Of a stretch of DNA of 64,000 nucleotides, positions 1-13,300 are shown piece by piece. Both the position numbers and the translations under genes were made by a program. Numbering within the stretch: the stretch's first letter is position 1; the number at the start of each line of letters is the position of its first letter. The notes below the pieces were generated by a model that made no database searches, was not told the origin of the DNA, and worked only from the letters and a program-made list of their open reading frames with translations. Where the stretch lies: positions 11,715,338-11,779,337 of the forward strand of contig NC_088302.1 of assembly GCF_032854445.1 (NCBI RefSeq), read 5' to 3'. The stretch is from Liolophura sinensis (Eukaryota > Mollusca > Polyplacophora > Chitonida > Chitonidae).

Positions 1-1250
1 TGGTAATGGATGAGCAAACTAACAGGGCACAGTGTGGGGAGACTGCGGAGCAATTTTATCGGTACTAAAGTAGGTCTATATCTTTATTCCCCGGGGTCCT
101 TGAGTTAGTAAGAAGACATATTATATCAGTGGAGGAGTATCAGGGTTCAATCTGCCCGCGTTGTACCGAGTGGCCGATACCCTGTCAGTCGGGCGACGCC
201 GTGTCCCAAGGCAGTCAGACTTACCACTTACCTCGGACGTGTTAAGAATACGCTGCACAACTTACAGATTCGACTTGTACTGATGGTGGATCAGTGACAG
301 GCATTCAGACAGGAGTAGAATCGATGGAGGACTAGTATGGGAGGCTAGAATCAACAAAATCCAGCCGACGTATGGCTTCTTGATCCCCAGCAATGATCCC
401 ATTTGGAAAGAGCATTGGCGCATCATTATCTGGTCTCGAGTCACGCAAAGGCCTGAGTGGGAACGCTGCCAAATGAAGTCCTCCATGACAATGTCCAACC
501 GGTTAGAGCCATTACTCACGAACATTATGCCCCCTTTTCACGCCCCTACCATTTCAATCTCGTGCCATTTCGCTACGCAAACAAGAATAGTTGCCGATAC
601 CATGGACCACTATCCGGTTCGACTTAAGTTAACACGCCAAACTCTAATATATCTTACCGCTTAAGCAACAGAGTTTGTTTTTGCCACATCAACCATGCAT
701 AGAGACTATAAGGCCAGCCACCGAGGATTAGTGCTAACTGACTCAACACTTCTGCTTTTTGGAACCGGATTTTCGAGCTTTCGACATGTTCGTGGAATAA
801 ATGACAGACGAATTTCAAAGGTTCATGTGGGAACACTTTCAATTTTACTTGGAGGGTTTTTCAATAGTGTCTGGAGTCAGTGTAGATGTCCGTGTCGCGT
901 TTATTTTCTTGGTCAGTGTTTAACATAGCTTCCAATATTAACAAACCACATTACGGTGGCTTTAAAGCGTTTGTCTCTAAGCGGGAGACCCAGATTCTAT
1001 TGGGAGTCGATCATATACTACTACCGGTACCTACAACTTGAAAATCAGTGGTCTCGGCCGCCCTCCTTACAGCGATTGCGTCCCTCTCTATGCCTGCTTG
1101 ACACCACTGCCACCACTAGGCAAGTTTGACCTTTGGAGCCTGAGCGACACACGTGGACTTGTTTTGACTTAGCCTTATCACTAATCTCCTCCCGCCGACC
1201 TATAATTAATATACGTCAGGAAAGCTGTTTCAGGTGCTGGTCACTATCAT
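1..1250. other. CpG-rich segment without recognised gene
   Basis: Base use is more even than elsewhere and CpG is frequent (for example gtcgggcgacgccgtg near 188), while long A/T runs common in the rest of the window are absent. Short ORFs occur on both strands but none resembles a protein I know. It may be unmethylated host DNA, an old insertion or an assembly artefact. Confidence 0.4.
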
Positions 1251-1772
1251 GCATGTTGTGTATACTTTTAATAAAAACAATGCATGTGTATGAAGTAGAA
1301 ACAAAGGTTAAGTTTGTGTTTTCTGACATCATTCCCTGTCCGTGACCCCATTGGCTTTGGTGTTGTTAAAGATTCCAGTATAAAATCTGTTAGAGGTGGT
1401 AGTGATATAAAGCGAAAGTAGAGAGCGGTGCATCCACTGTCTTTTGAGCCTGATGCTTTGCAAAAATGCAAAGGATACATACTTCCTTTGCCCGGTGAGC
1501 ACAAAATATGAAACGAAACGCCATATCTGGTGTTTTACGGCGACAGAATCAACAAAAGTGCAGAGGGCACGTATTACTTTGACCGGTTAGATGACAGTCT
1601 GAAACACAGCGTCATGTTGGGTACCGATTCTTCGATGGTGCCTCACTCTTTCTTTACTCCTAAATCCCCAGACACGACAGTACCAGCTTCACCTGGGTTT
1701 GTCTACCTTTTCCCTGGTATTTGGGAACACTACATTTGGTGTGGCATCCAATATCCATGCTAAACTATTTTT
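1251..1772. other. Transition segment, no gene seen
   Basis: Composition shifts to that of the rest of the window. There is a 77-codon plus-strand reading frame at 1530-1763 without recognisable similarity. The 14-mer gatataaagcgaaa near 1405 recurs at the left end of the fold-back element at 2782. Confidence 0.35.
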
Positions 1773-1825
1773 GTTTATTTAAGTGATATTTTACGCCGTA
1801 CTTTTTAATTATGGCACAGCGGCCA
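1773..1825 (-). mobile_element. Fragment of SINE family 1
   Basis: Remains of the SINE 3' part are visible (tattttacgccgtact and cagcggccagcattatggtgggag). It is cut off where a second, different SINE begins. Confidence 0.7.
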
Positions 1826-2200
1826 GCATTATGGTGGGAGTGAGTGAGTGAGTGAGTGCTTGGGGTTTCACGTCGTTCTTAATTTTTTGACGACGAAGGA
1901 ATCCTAGAGTGCATGTACTGTGCCTCCTTGTTACAGCACAGATTTCCACCGCTGTTTTATCTAGTGCTGCTTCACGAAGACGCCTTACTGAAGGCAAGTA
2001 ATCCGCGCCGCCCAAGCCATTATACTGACACGCGTCAAACAGTCGTTGCACTATCCCCTTCATGCTGAACGCCAAGCGAGGAAGTTACAACTTCCTCTTT
2101 TAAAGTCTTAGGTGTGACTCGACCCAGGATTGGCCCTGGATCTACGGCTCCCGAAGCGGACGCTCTACGAACTGTGCTATTGAGGCCGGGGGAGGGACAA
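1826..2200 (-). mobile_element. tRNA-derived SINE, family 2, near full length
   Basis: Read on the minus strand it starts with a tRNA-like head: an A-box-like GTAGAGCG and a B-box-like GGGTCGAGTC. It then has a body with cttcctcgcttggcgttcag, and ends in a (CACT)n tail, seen on the plus strand as gtgagtgagtgagtgag. A shorter copy is at 42549-42866. Confidence 0.75.
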
Positions 2201-2781
2201 ATCTAAAGTATAAATCATCGCCACACCATCTCTTTAATTGGGCACTATATACTTTGAAGAAAACCGATGAATATAATGTTTTATCGTTTTGTAATGTTTG
2301 GTCATCTTCTTCTGGCAAAAAAAAAAAAAAAAAGAGTTCAGTGGTAAACTCTGGGGTAGGTACAGAATATTTAGGACAAATATTTTAACCATTTCGGTTT
2401 TTACTTTATACGAGGGAATAATGCTGTACTCCAAAGGTTTTCACTTATACCACATAACGTATCATCAAACGATTGTTATTTCTGCAAGAAACAACCCTCA
2501 ATCTGGACAAACCAGCAATCTTATAGTTATCGCATTGTGGCCAATGACTTCCGTAAAGGTATCCAATCCACTTCTGAACAGATGTAGTCAAGTCAAACAA
2601 ATTGTTAGTTTTGTGTACATTTATTTAATTTGTTGACATTATATAAATGACCTCATTCATTTACAAACTACAGTGGGTCTATTTTTTTTTTACATGTACA
2701 GGCTTTTTACACATACAATTATTCAATTGTAATTGTCGCTGCGACTTGATAACATCATAATCCATGTACGGAGCCCACGTG

Positions 2782-2925
2782 TGGGATATAAAGCGAAACA
2801 AAAGGAATCACGCGAGGCGAAATCCCCTAACAGGATACAGGCAATGTCCAATGGTTTAAATACATTACCACTGCAGTTATATCACAGAATATAACCGCAG
2901 ATTGGAGTTCACGTTTTATATCCCA
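2782..2925. mobile_element. Fold-back / MITE-like element with terminal inverted repeats
   Basis: TGGGATATAAAGCG at the left is mirrored by the complement of CGTTTTATATCCCA at the right (one mismatch over about 14 bases). Inside is a second inverted repeat, ctgcagttatat / atataaccgcag, around 2871-2900. There is no coding capacity. A clear target duplication is not seen. Confidence 0.5.
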
Positions 2926-5900
2926 AGCACATCTAGAGGGTAAAGGCATTGGGTGAGGCTGTGCTTGAAGACTCACCACTGAATCTTGGTAAACAACACT
3001 TAGAAGTCTGGGCAGTAAAATACGTCATTTTAAACAAATTTTCCTGATTAGCTGGACAATATTCAGTTCCACTATGTAATTTTTAACAAGACAGTTTGGT
3101 TTGGAATTTTCAGATATAAAGTTACCTCGAAATTTGCATAAAAAAACTATACGGACACGGTTATAAATATGCTTCTAACTGCTGCTGCTCTTCATATAAG
3201 GTGAACAAGGAACAAATGTAAGAGTTTACAGTAAACCTTATAAAAATCTGCAAAGAACATTGCATCCATGAGGGGAGGCTTTGAGCCCAAGGGAAAAAAA
3301 AACAGGGGCAAGGAGTTCTCCTTGACGAACCACAAGCCGCTTACAAAGACGTGTTTATACAGAAGTTACATCACAGCAGCACTAGGAAGTACAGACGCCA
3401 TGTACAAGCACCTTTCTACAGTACAGTGTCAGAAGAAAACTAAACAAACAGACATAAAAAGGACCGGATAGAAAAAATATCACTTTGATAGAAGCTTTAC
3501 AAGGGTGTTTCCAGAAAAGGTTAGAAAAATTGTCTGTATAGTTTAAACTGCATATTGCTGCCCATGGGCAAGTACATATTACATGTAAGAATGTTTTTAA
3601 AACGTTATTACTTATACAATATGGCATAAAGCTGTCTGCTTACTGGCGTAAAAATGGCCAACCATTAAGACAGAGAGAATGACTCAATATATATGGCACA
3701 AGCCACACTCCAATGAACAGACCTGAACCACACTAAACCCAACTCTACCTCCACCAGGGCAACCCATGACACACATATAAAACAGCTTTGTGCAATTTCA
3801 GTGCTTCAAAACATGGTTTAGTTAGCAGAGTTCCTGATTATGTGGGGTTCTGTATATTTACAAAGAAAAACAAATAATCACAGGGAAGACCGATTTATGC
3901 CATGAGGGCAGAATGGGGGTGGGGGGTGGGGGTGGGGTGGAAACAGTAATGTAACTAACAGGCCATACACCTCTCTTCCTAACTAGAGCATGTATTAGAG
4001 ACCGACTGGGATACAGTAGAAGTAAATTAACAAACACAACAGACAAACAATTCTCAGAAATGCCAAAACACAGACCAGGGATCAGCGAAAAGGCTATTTT
4101 GGACTACAGTAAAAATATAGAGAATCTTTTAAGAAACAATTTAACAGAACTATCAAAATTATCATGAGGGAAAACAGTCCCAACAGCTTTATGATTACAC
4201 ATCCTACTCTTCAGATACAGGTAGGGATAGTACTCCTGTAAACCATTCAAATAAATCAATTTGAAGAATACAAGTGATTTTTTTTTTCTTTTGCAATTCA
4301 AGTAATGTGGCATCTTTTCCCTTTCAATGTTGACTTAGGTCCAAGCTGGATGGAACGTTAATCTCTTGTATGTGTAATACGTGACCATTTCACTCCAAAA
4401 ACCTCATAAAAAAGCAGGAATGGGCAGCAGACTATAAAGCTTGGACCAGGATTACTGTACCTGGGAATGATTCGCCATTAACTGCATTTTATTTCAGGTA
4501 CAACAGAAGTTATTTTTGGTCTTAACTGAGTTAACTGCATTTTACTACACTTCTGAAAAGTCCATTCTTACATTTGTGAATGTAAAGGGGAAAACAAAAC
4601 AGAAAAACACCAACCGATTAACAACCATTAAATGAATTTGTACACAGTAATAGTAATTTCAGCTTGAGACCAGCTCTAATATAACACATTTATTATACAC
4701 ACACAAATGCAAAACAAACTTAAAAGCATGTAGATATATAGTAATAAATACATAATCAAAGATATAATTTAACACAATTTCAAAGTCCTTTTTATCTCAG
4801 GACTGAGTAAAATGATTACAAATCCTATAATTAAACCATTGCACAGTTTGACTTCCTTAGTGTACCCTCTCTATAAGATCCTGGTGCGTACAGATAGCAT
4901 ATGTAGATAACCAATTTACCTATCAAATTTGCCATTAATAAACCATGCATAATATCTCCTGAAGACTTTATTTTTTCCATTCAGGAGGTCTTGTGATCAA
5001 ATATAAATATATGCATGCCTCTTGTATCGTGACTTAAAACATCACCAAAATGTCAAATTCAAAAAAAAAAAATTAAAATGTTCCAATTAGGTATGCAAGA
5101 AACTAGATGTGAAAAAAATGGAGATAGATACAGCTCCAGGTCTCTTTGATTTAAGTAAAGGTTAAAATAGAAATCTGACTTCGGATGCTTTGAAAGACCT
5201 AATTTCTCCCAAGTAAAGGAGAAAAAAACAGTACCGCAAATAAAAGACTACTGGTGAAATGGGCAAGCCCTTTGTCCTTAATAGGTTTTACTTATTGTGC
5301 TGAGTCAATTTAAGACTTGATAACTATCAAGGTGGACACAGTAAACAACAAAGACCAAAAAGGCCTAGTGTATGAAGCCACAGAAGAGCACATCTTCATT
5401 TCTTCCTCTCAATACCATTTTACGCAGCAAGTCCATCAAAACCCATCTTGAGAACACACAGACTTCAGGAATCCATAGGGTCCGATCAAGCCAAGATTGA
5501 TCTGCTTGTCTATAAGGGAGTAGAATGTTTACCTGTTCAGCCAATTAAACATCATCAAGACTCATCAAAAATGAATGTGTTTGAATTGACAAATGAACTG
5601 TTCTACAGTTGAAATTGGAAAATGGTTTGAAATCCACTAAATATAGGTCTTGGCACTTGGTGAGGTACAACCTGCAAAAGGACAAAAAAGGGGAAAGTCA
5701 GAAACATTGAGGATTAAAAAATGTCTGACCACAATACTTTAGAATCTTTATCCTCAGTATTCGTTGGATAACATTTATGGATTGAAAGGCGTGACAGGAG
5801 ACAAACCACTAATAGCATATGGACTAGTATTATTTATTTCCCTGTATCTGATCTAAAAATTCACCTCAGAAAGTACATTTTTAGAGGCAATAAAGGTCAC

Positions 5901-6472
5901 AGGATATTTTTTTTTGTGCTCAAACTTGCATTTTTACCACACAGTGTTACCCTACCTTAAAACCCCTACCCACTCCCCTTTACTAAAACACCTTTATTTC
6001 AGAACAAACATAGAAGTTGTATTTTGCCATCATTACTTTTCAGATGTAATACATGTAAAAGCTTTTGCAACAAAAAATTTAGAGAGTAATTCACATTTAG
6101 AGGCTATACCAGAGATTTTTCAGAAAAAATTGATAAGCATAAATCCATAAAATTTTTTGCCTTTTTTTTTCTAAAATAACTCAAACAAAATTTCTAAAGC
6201 AGGTTGCATTATAACTTTGTCAAACTTAAGGATCATTTTAACAAACGTACAAGTGTGAGTCTGATTTTCACTGAGAAGCAACAATTTGAGCTACATGTAT
6301 TCTTAGTAAATTTGATTTCATTTATAGCAAATGTGGATTTTTTCCCCAAACAGCCCATTTATCCTCTGTCAAAAAATTAACTTCATCTGTGTGTGTCGAA
6401 AATGTTTTGTCACCCATATTAAAATATGCCTGCAAACCCACATGCAGTTTATAGGTGGAAGGTGATGTTACC
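2926..6472 (-). other. 3' UTR and downstream flank of the RhoGEF gene
   Basis: This is AT-rich sequence without convincing coding frames. Possible polyadenylation signals (AATAAA on the minus strand) lie at 5993-5998, 5833-5838 and about 4690, so the UTR end cannot be fixed. A G-rich run lies at 3914-3940. Confidence 0.5.
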
Positions 6473-7309
6473 TTAAAAGTAGATTTCTCCCGAAGGTGCA
6501 GACTGTTGAGGTGTAGAATGCTGTTCTGCAGGCATGCCTGGGTTGGTCACCTTCTCTACATTTGGTTGGCTGGTCGTTCGTGCCCGACTCGCCGAGATTG
6601 GCTCGGCTAGCTTCAGAAGGGACCGATTTCTCATCACCTGACCCAGACCGGAACTGGATGAAGTGGAGCTGCTGACTTTGGGACCTGACTGAGAGAGGTG
6701 GGTGGGAAGGCCGAGATTGGGTGAGCCTTGGGAAGCCTGGCCCTGAGCACTACCAGCACCTCCCTGAGCTGCGGGAGAGCCCCCGGAATTACTGGCGAGT
6801 TTGAAGGGCAGGACCTGCTGCACACTGCCGCCTTGTGGAACAGCGTTAACGGAGCCAACTCTCTGTTCATTTGTGCAGCTGAGCAGGTGCATGGGAAGCT
6901 GCTGCTGGGGTTTCTGGGCGTCCGTTGGCCCGTGGGTGCCCGAGAAGCTGGCCACAGAGAAGCGGTGCATGGGTCTAGCATGGCTGTCGCGGCCCGAACC
7001 CCCAGGCTGGGATACGTGCTTGTTGTACGTAGGTCCGGAGCTGGCTGCCGCTTCTAGGCCCCCAGTATGTGGGTACTCTGCGGATGCAGACCGCTTATGG
7101 GAGATTTGGTCGCTGGGTAATCCTGAGGGTACGTAGAAGCTTGAGGACGACTGGACCTTACCCAGAGCTGTCCCACTTAGGGGCCGAGGAGGTTTCTTAT
7201 CCGCAGCAGACGTTGTGGAAGTCTCCCGGTGCTCGTTAAAGAAATCCACTTGCTTCTGTAAGAATTCTTTCTGCCTCTGGAGTTCCTCTTTTTTGGCAGC
7301 CAACTCAGC
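6473..7309 (-). CDS. RhoGEF last coding exon (coiled-coil end and low-complexity tail)
   Basis: The exon follows the acceptor tttcccacacag and has 278 codons plus TAA at 6473-6475. It begins AELAAKKEELQRQKEFLQKQ (end of the coiled coil) and passes into a Ser/Gly/Gln/Pro-rich tail with no named domain, ending PSGEIYF. The tail includes HKRSASAEYP and RNRSLLKLAEP, possible kinase sites. GC content is much higher than in the surrounding noncoding DNA. The stop is followed at once by a possible donor (AAG|GTAACA), so the 3' UTR may itself be spliced. Confidence 0.94.
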   Translation of the reverse strand, partial: AELAAKKEELQRQKEFLQKQVDFFNEHRETSTTSAADKKPPRPLSGTALGKVQSSSSFYVPSGLPSDQISHKRSASAEYPHTGGLEAAASSGPTYNKHVSQPGGSGRDSHARPMHRFSVASFSGTHGPTDAQKPQQQLPMHLLSCTNEQRVGSVNAVPQGGSVQQVLPFKLASNSGGSPAAQGGAGSAQGQASQGSPNLGLPTHLSQSGPKVSSSTSSSSGLGQVMRNRSLLKLAEPISASRARTTSQPNVEKVTNPGMPAEQHSTPQQSAPSGEIYF

Positions 7310-10300
7310 CTGTGTGGGAAAGAAAAAGAATCGCATGATTTTAAATAAAACTGACAAATTTTGTAAACAATCATTATTATTGGAAATCCTTAAAATGCAA
7401 AATTGATTTCACAAACAGCAATCACATTTCAAATGATATTTCAGGTACTGCCAAGACCAATTTTGGGGGCAAACATATGATACAGCACTTTCAATTTTCA
7501 ATGTGGGGGGAACGTGAGAAAGAATTACTTTGGACAAAATTTAATCCATGGATAACTATTAAAAATTCTTCATACCCTATCTTGCTCAAGCTGACGCCTC
7601 TCTTCAAAGATTTTGGCTTTTTCTCCATCAATCTTGGCTCTGTCTCTGCTTACTGTAGCCTGGGTAGAAGGAATTTGCAGACTTAAAGCATTACGTGGCT
7701 GATTTGTATCTTAGTCAAAATTATGCAAACATGATGATTAAAATTTCCAGACTGATGGAATGGAATTATACTGAAATGAAACAAGATGAAGTATGCTTTT
7801 GGGAATCACCTAAATTATCTTTGGTTACCAGCTGTCTGTGGTTCTACCCCACAAACCCATGGAAAGAAAATCTACACACAAGAAAAATACCATCTACCTA
7901 CGTCATCATATTTGGTGCAAACAAGCTATAAACAGATTCTGACTTATCAGAAAATTTGCCCACAGTAACCGTTCATGACTTAATCTTCTTCCCATATGAC
8001 TTAATCTGAATAATATAATGAACAATATTTTGTTCAATCTCTCCTTTGGAAAGTCGTATTTCACCTAATGTTTAGCAATTAGCCAGCGGCACATTTTGCT
8101 TGATTCTGATTGTTTCATCCACTTTACAGGGCCATGCAAAAATATTTTGTGAAGCTTGATTAACTACTTATCAGAACAACAGAGACCGTTGACATCACAA
8201 GTATCACTTCAGTAACTTTATGTGCTTCTGAAAGTGCACTTTCACGTACCAAATGTATCGAAATACACTGAGTTTAATACAACCTGAACACTTTGCAAAA
8301 CAGTGAGTTAGAGTTACCTGTAGATTCCTTAGTTCCTCCAGCTGATTATGACGGTACACATTTTTACGATCGTGCATGTCTGCAGATAACTTGTTGATTC
8401 TCTCATTTGCCTCGGCAAGCTGCGCCCGTAAACTGAAATCAGATAACCACGCCCATTATTACAGAATGAACCCTGTGTAAGCTGCCCCATAATCATTGCA
8501 CATAGGAACCACAGGCAGGCTAGTGGCTCACTACTGGCTAATCTGTCTTCTGGCTTGTACGCCATGTCAGTAATGTACTGTCTAAATGCAGAACCTTTCC
8601 TGCATAAAGTAATATGGGTCTTAGATGTGCAGTTTTTTGCTCATTCCTCCCTTTGCAAAGATGTTTTGTGGGCAAAATTGGTAATGTATTGATTCATAGC
8701 AAGAGGAACACAGTCAATTCAGCTTGCAGATAAGATGCCACTGTGCCGGCAATGGCACTTATTGATGAATATATTTGATAACAACAATACCTGGAAGACC
8801 TGAGAACACATTTTAATCACATCACATATTTTTAGAGACTTAAATTACCATAAAACAGAGACAAAAAAGAATAAAATAAATATTTACCTTTCTACAGCTG
8901 TACCTTGCTGTGCCGTTAAATGCTGTTTAACAGAAACAAGAACATAAACTGTTAAAATTCAGAAACAAATTCGCACACATCCACAAAACAGCTGTTGATC
9001 AGATTGACAGACAGTGGACAAACCCAAGACAGCCAGAAAGTCACAACCTATCTACTAATTGCTCAATACATTCTATAGAAGCAAATATGGTCACTAAATG
9101 GATTACCTGGATAAAATAAAAATGATCAACTTAGTCAAAATCACAGCTCCTGTACTATTGATATTTTAAGACCAATCAAAGCTCCCAAACTATTTATTTA
9201 TTTATTTGATCAGTATTTTATGCCATACTCAAGAATATTTGTCTTTATATATTACAGCAGCCAGTATTACCCTAATTCCTCAACCTTTTTGCATATTAAT
9301 GAGCAACATTCAGAGCACTTTCTGCATGCTTTTAATTTTATTTTGGAGACAAAACAACAATAGTTGGATTGGCCAATTTCAGAGCTTTACAAAAAGAATA
9401 ATTTTATCAGTTTCCACAGAAAAAGCCAAAAGGCTGAAGAATTACAGTATGGTGGGAGATTCGCTGAAGTCTCCCAAACTATGTCTCATGTAATGTACAG
9501 TAAAAGCATGTGTACCTGGTCACTGCTAGGTGCTTTGATAAACTTCTTTTTCAAAAGCGCAAACTAATATGTAACACCTCTTGTATAACAACGAACACGT
9601 TAAGAAAGGACATAAATTACTTTTACATTTATTGTGTATTAAAAGACACCACTTTGTATAATTTTTTAGCTTTGTTCTAGCAGTGAAATAAATGTCACAT
9701 CTCATCACTTAGAGGCAAATTCAAATGAAAACATCACCTGCTAATCCATTAAGAGACACAAGCTCAATGATAAATTGTTTTTGTGTTTTGTGGGTTTTTT
9801 TTTGCATCACATGCTTATTAACTACAGTTCTTTCACTGTCTTAAATTTAAACATTTAAGAACACATAAAAACACATAAAAACAGTAAAATTGTTTTAAAA
9901 GGGCTGAAGATGGCTTTTGTACATGGGACAATTTCTTGCGGATGATTTGCTCATCTAAACGCACAGGCCCTAGTGTAAATACAGCCTGGGGATAAGCAGA
10001 GATCAGACAACAATGTAGTTTTTGTGTATTAACAGCTGCCTGATGAAAAACAGGAAATGTTTATCCTACATGTAGCTTTTCAAGAGCATCATTAAAATCT
10101 AATAGCATCCTTGTCCATATATGACTCATATTATGCTGTGTCTTGGCGAGACATATGTGTTAGCTAAATTAAAGGAAAAGAATAGTACCATTATGCTTAA
10201 TAACACTCTGCTCGTCCTCGGGGGATGCTTTTGTATGCAGAGATGTTTGAAGGGGCATGGGGGGACTGAAGAAAATAGTTTTAAACTTTACAAGAATGTC

Positions 10301-13300
10301 ACCCTCACTTCCCAAGGGGGTGGAGAAGGCAGACAATCAGGTGTAAATCTTGAAGGATGTTACAAATAAGCCCAAAACAAGTCTGTTATTTCCGGAGGAC
10401 TGTTTTGATGTTGGTGCTAACATTTTTCCAAAGGCCTATGCTATGACAAGAAAAAAAAATTGAAGTAAGTTTATAGGATATTAAACTTCAACAACAAGCC
10501 TTCATTTCTGTTTCTAAGACAACATTTTTGTGTAGCAGATTTGCAGCTTTACAAAGACGAGGGAAAGACCTGTTTGCTTCTACATATCAATAATTGCATT
10601 CATCAGCTAATGTGGTCTGGTTCTACTGCACAAGACAGAGATGGTGCGGAACCTATCAGTGAAAAAAACGAGAAACTCTACAAACATTAGGTTTTTTTAT
10701 TTTTGGCAATTTTTTTCTGATCAACCCATTCCTTTAATCTTTTCCCAACTGCACACTAAAAACTAAGCATGCCTTGAAATTTAACCATCCAAAAGGTTTA
10801 CACACAACGTGGCTATATCAGCTTAAAGTCCAATTCTGTACCATGAAATGACAACAGATTTAGGGAAAAAACTGAAGGCCACTGTAGAACGTGAACCATC
10901 TGCAGTTTGCTGGCAGACCGTCATACATAAGGCCAGAAAGGAAGCCAACATAAGCTGTACTCACAGTGACTTTCATGTGCATCTAAAAAGGTATATTTTT
11001 TAATTTCGGAAAGCCCACATACAACCTGGAGCAAAAAATATCGTGTTTTGTTCTTAGAATTTACAGCAATCACTCGTACTGTGACTCACCACGATGGTGT
11101 GGAGGTACTGTGCCAGCTGAGCAATAGACACCACCTGGTCTCTGCTGGGGGGCACCAGAGCCGCCGATGATAGGGGCAACTCTCCCAGGACGTCCTGGTC
11201 AATGTCAGGGTCAGAGCCACGCCCATCTGGCTCGTCCCGGTCACCCAGGGGGCGGGACGGCTGGGGAGGCTGAGAGCTATGGCGATGAGATAATGGACTG
11301 GCATCCTGCACAAGAAAACAAGACTAGATAAATATATAGTGTATTATGATGAAAACAAGGTTTACGGTGACATCAAGTTTATGTTGTGTTTCATGGGTGA
11401 GCTAACAATGAAATACCCAAAAATAAAACTGAAAACCTACCACTTTGATTCAGTTTTGAAGTTTTTATAATTTCTTTTTCAAGGCTTTCTGATTGTGTAA
11501 ACATGTTTTCAACAGAAAAGTGCCAAGGATAATCCTCATTTATCACAATTTTGATGATTTTTCTTCAAAAAAATTGTCTATTTTTAAACCCTCCTCCAGC
11601 ACTGATAAAAGATTTCTTCTGCCCGAAAACCAACACTTAAAATTGGTGTGGTTTAAATCAGTACATACTGTAGTGTAACTTCAGCAATCACAGTGTTAAT
11701 GATGTACTGTTACTAATATTGCCCCCCCCCCCATTGATTTTACTGTCCCGCTCCACCATTACATAACAACACTGATAAGTACATATTTTGGGGAGAGGAT
11801 TTATTTGGGATGAAAATTGATAAAAGAAAACACCAGGAACCAATAACCAATCCGTTGGAAAGTCTTTAAAAGACATTTAACCGCATATGACCTAAAACTG
11901 ACATTATTACTGATACAACATGGGTCACTTGTTCCATACAGACATTTTACTATTACAGGGGACTCTCATATACTACATAGACCTTCAGTTAGCAATACAC
12001 AAGAATGACTCTAATCTCCAAATAACAACTGGTTTAACAGTAGCTAGGCTTGTTGACAGTCTTATATTGTATCTACAGGCAACCCCGCAAAGGGATCACC
12101 GACACGGTTTTGCTGGGGATACAGACACCCTGCTAACTAGGTCATCTACATGTCTGTAGCCTATGATAACATCAAAGGCCACCTATATCACCTGTCAACA
12201 TTCAGCTTTACCTGAGACTAAGGAGACTGAAGACAGGTAAATAATAGGGGCCAGGCCAGTGACTGATAATATCTACATTGTATCACCTATGATATATCAC
12301 AACATATTACCTGTAATTATAGAGTCAGGTAAGATCGTACCTACACGCACATCTGTATATTTATACACATGAGCATGCATGTATACTGATAACAAAGAGG
12401 ATACACTGTAAAAACAACAGCGTCATAATAGATGACTAACGGGCTGCAATAAAATACTGGCATCTATTATCAAATGGTAGGTCTACTTGTTTAACACATC
12501 ACTAAAGTATCCATGCATGCATTATTCAGAAGACAACCTAATGGCAACTGGAAATGGTCCTTTTTAAAGCTCATGATCAACTTGAACCCCAGATTTTATG
12601 GACTCTTCTATGCTTGAGGGGGGCCTCCGTGGCTCAGTCGGTTAAAGCGCTAGCGCAGCGTAATGACCCAGGAGTCTCTCACCAATGCGGTCGCTGTGAG
12701 TTCAAGTCCAGCTCATGCTGGCTTCCTCTCCGGCCGTACGTGAGAAGGTCTGCCAGCAACCTGCGGATGGTCGTGGGTTTCCTCCTGGCTCTGCCCGGTT
12801 TCCACCCACCATAATGCTGGCCGCCGTCGTATAAGTGAAATATTCTTGAGTACGGCGTAAAACACCAATCAAAAAAAAAAAAAAAAAAAAAAAAAAATCT
12901 ATGCTTGAGATTCCCATTACATACTGACCTTAATTTGTAGCATTTAAATCAGCATTTAAATCAGCATTCATGTCGAAAAATGCTCAAAGCTGCAGTTGGT
13001 AATCTGACTTGCGGGAGCTATGTGAAAGTGGCTTCAGATTCAAGGGCTCCAGGCTTTGGGAAAAGCATTTAAATAGCCTGAGGAAGACTGTGGTCGAAAG
13101 TCTTCAGGGTTCTACAACTATCGTTTTATCTTTGTTTTTATTTATTTATTTGATTGGATTGGTGTTTTCAGCCAAACTCAAGATTATTTCACTTGTACGA
13201 CAACGGCCAGCATTATGGTGGGAGGAAACTGAGTAGAGCCCTGACAAAGCCCACGATCATGGGCGAGTTGCTGGCAGGCCTTCCCACGGATGAGTGGAGA

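Noticed and set aside
6634-7136. Overlapping ORFs in other frames and on the opposite strand of the last coding exon
   Set aside because: Shadows of the GC-rich real exon; only the frame starting AELAAKKEELQ joins upstream exons.
12619-12700. Possible functional tRNA gene
   Set aside because: The tRNA-like boxes are the head of a SINE followed by its body, tail and target duplication; no complete cloverleaf is needed or evident.
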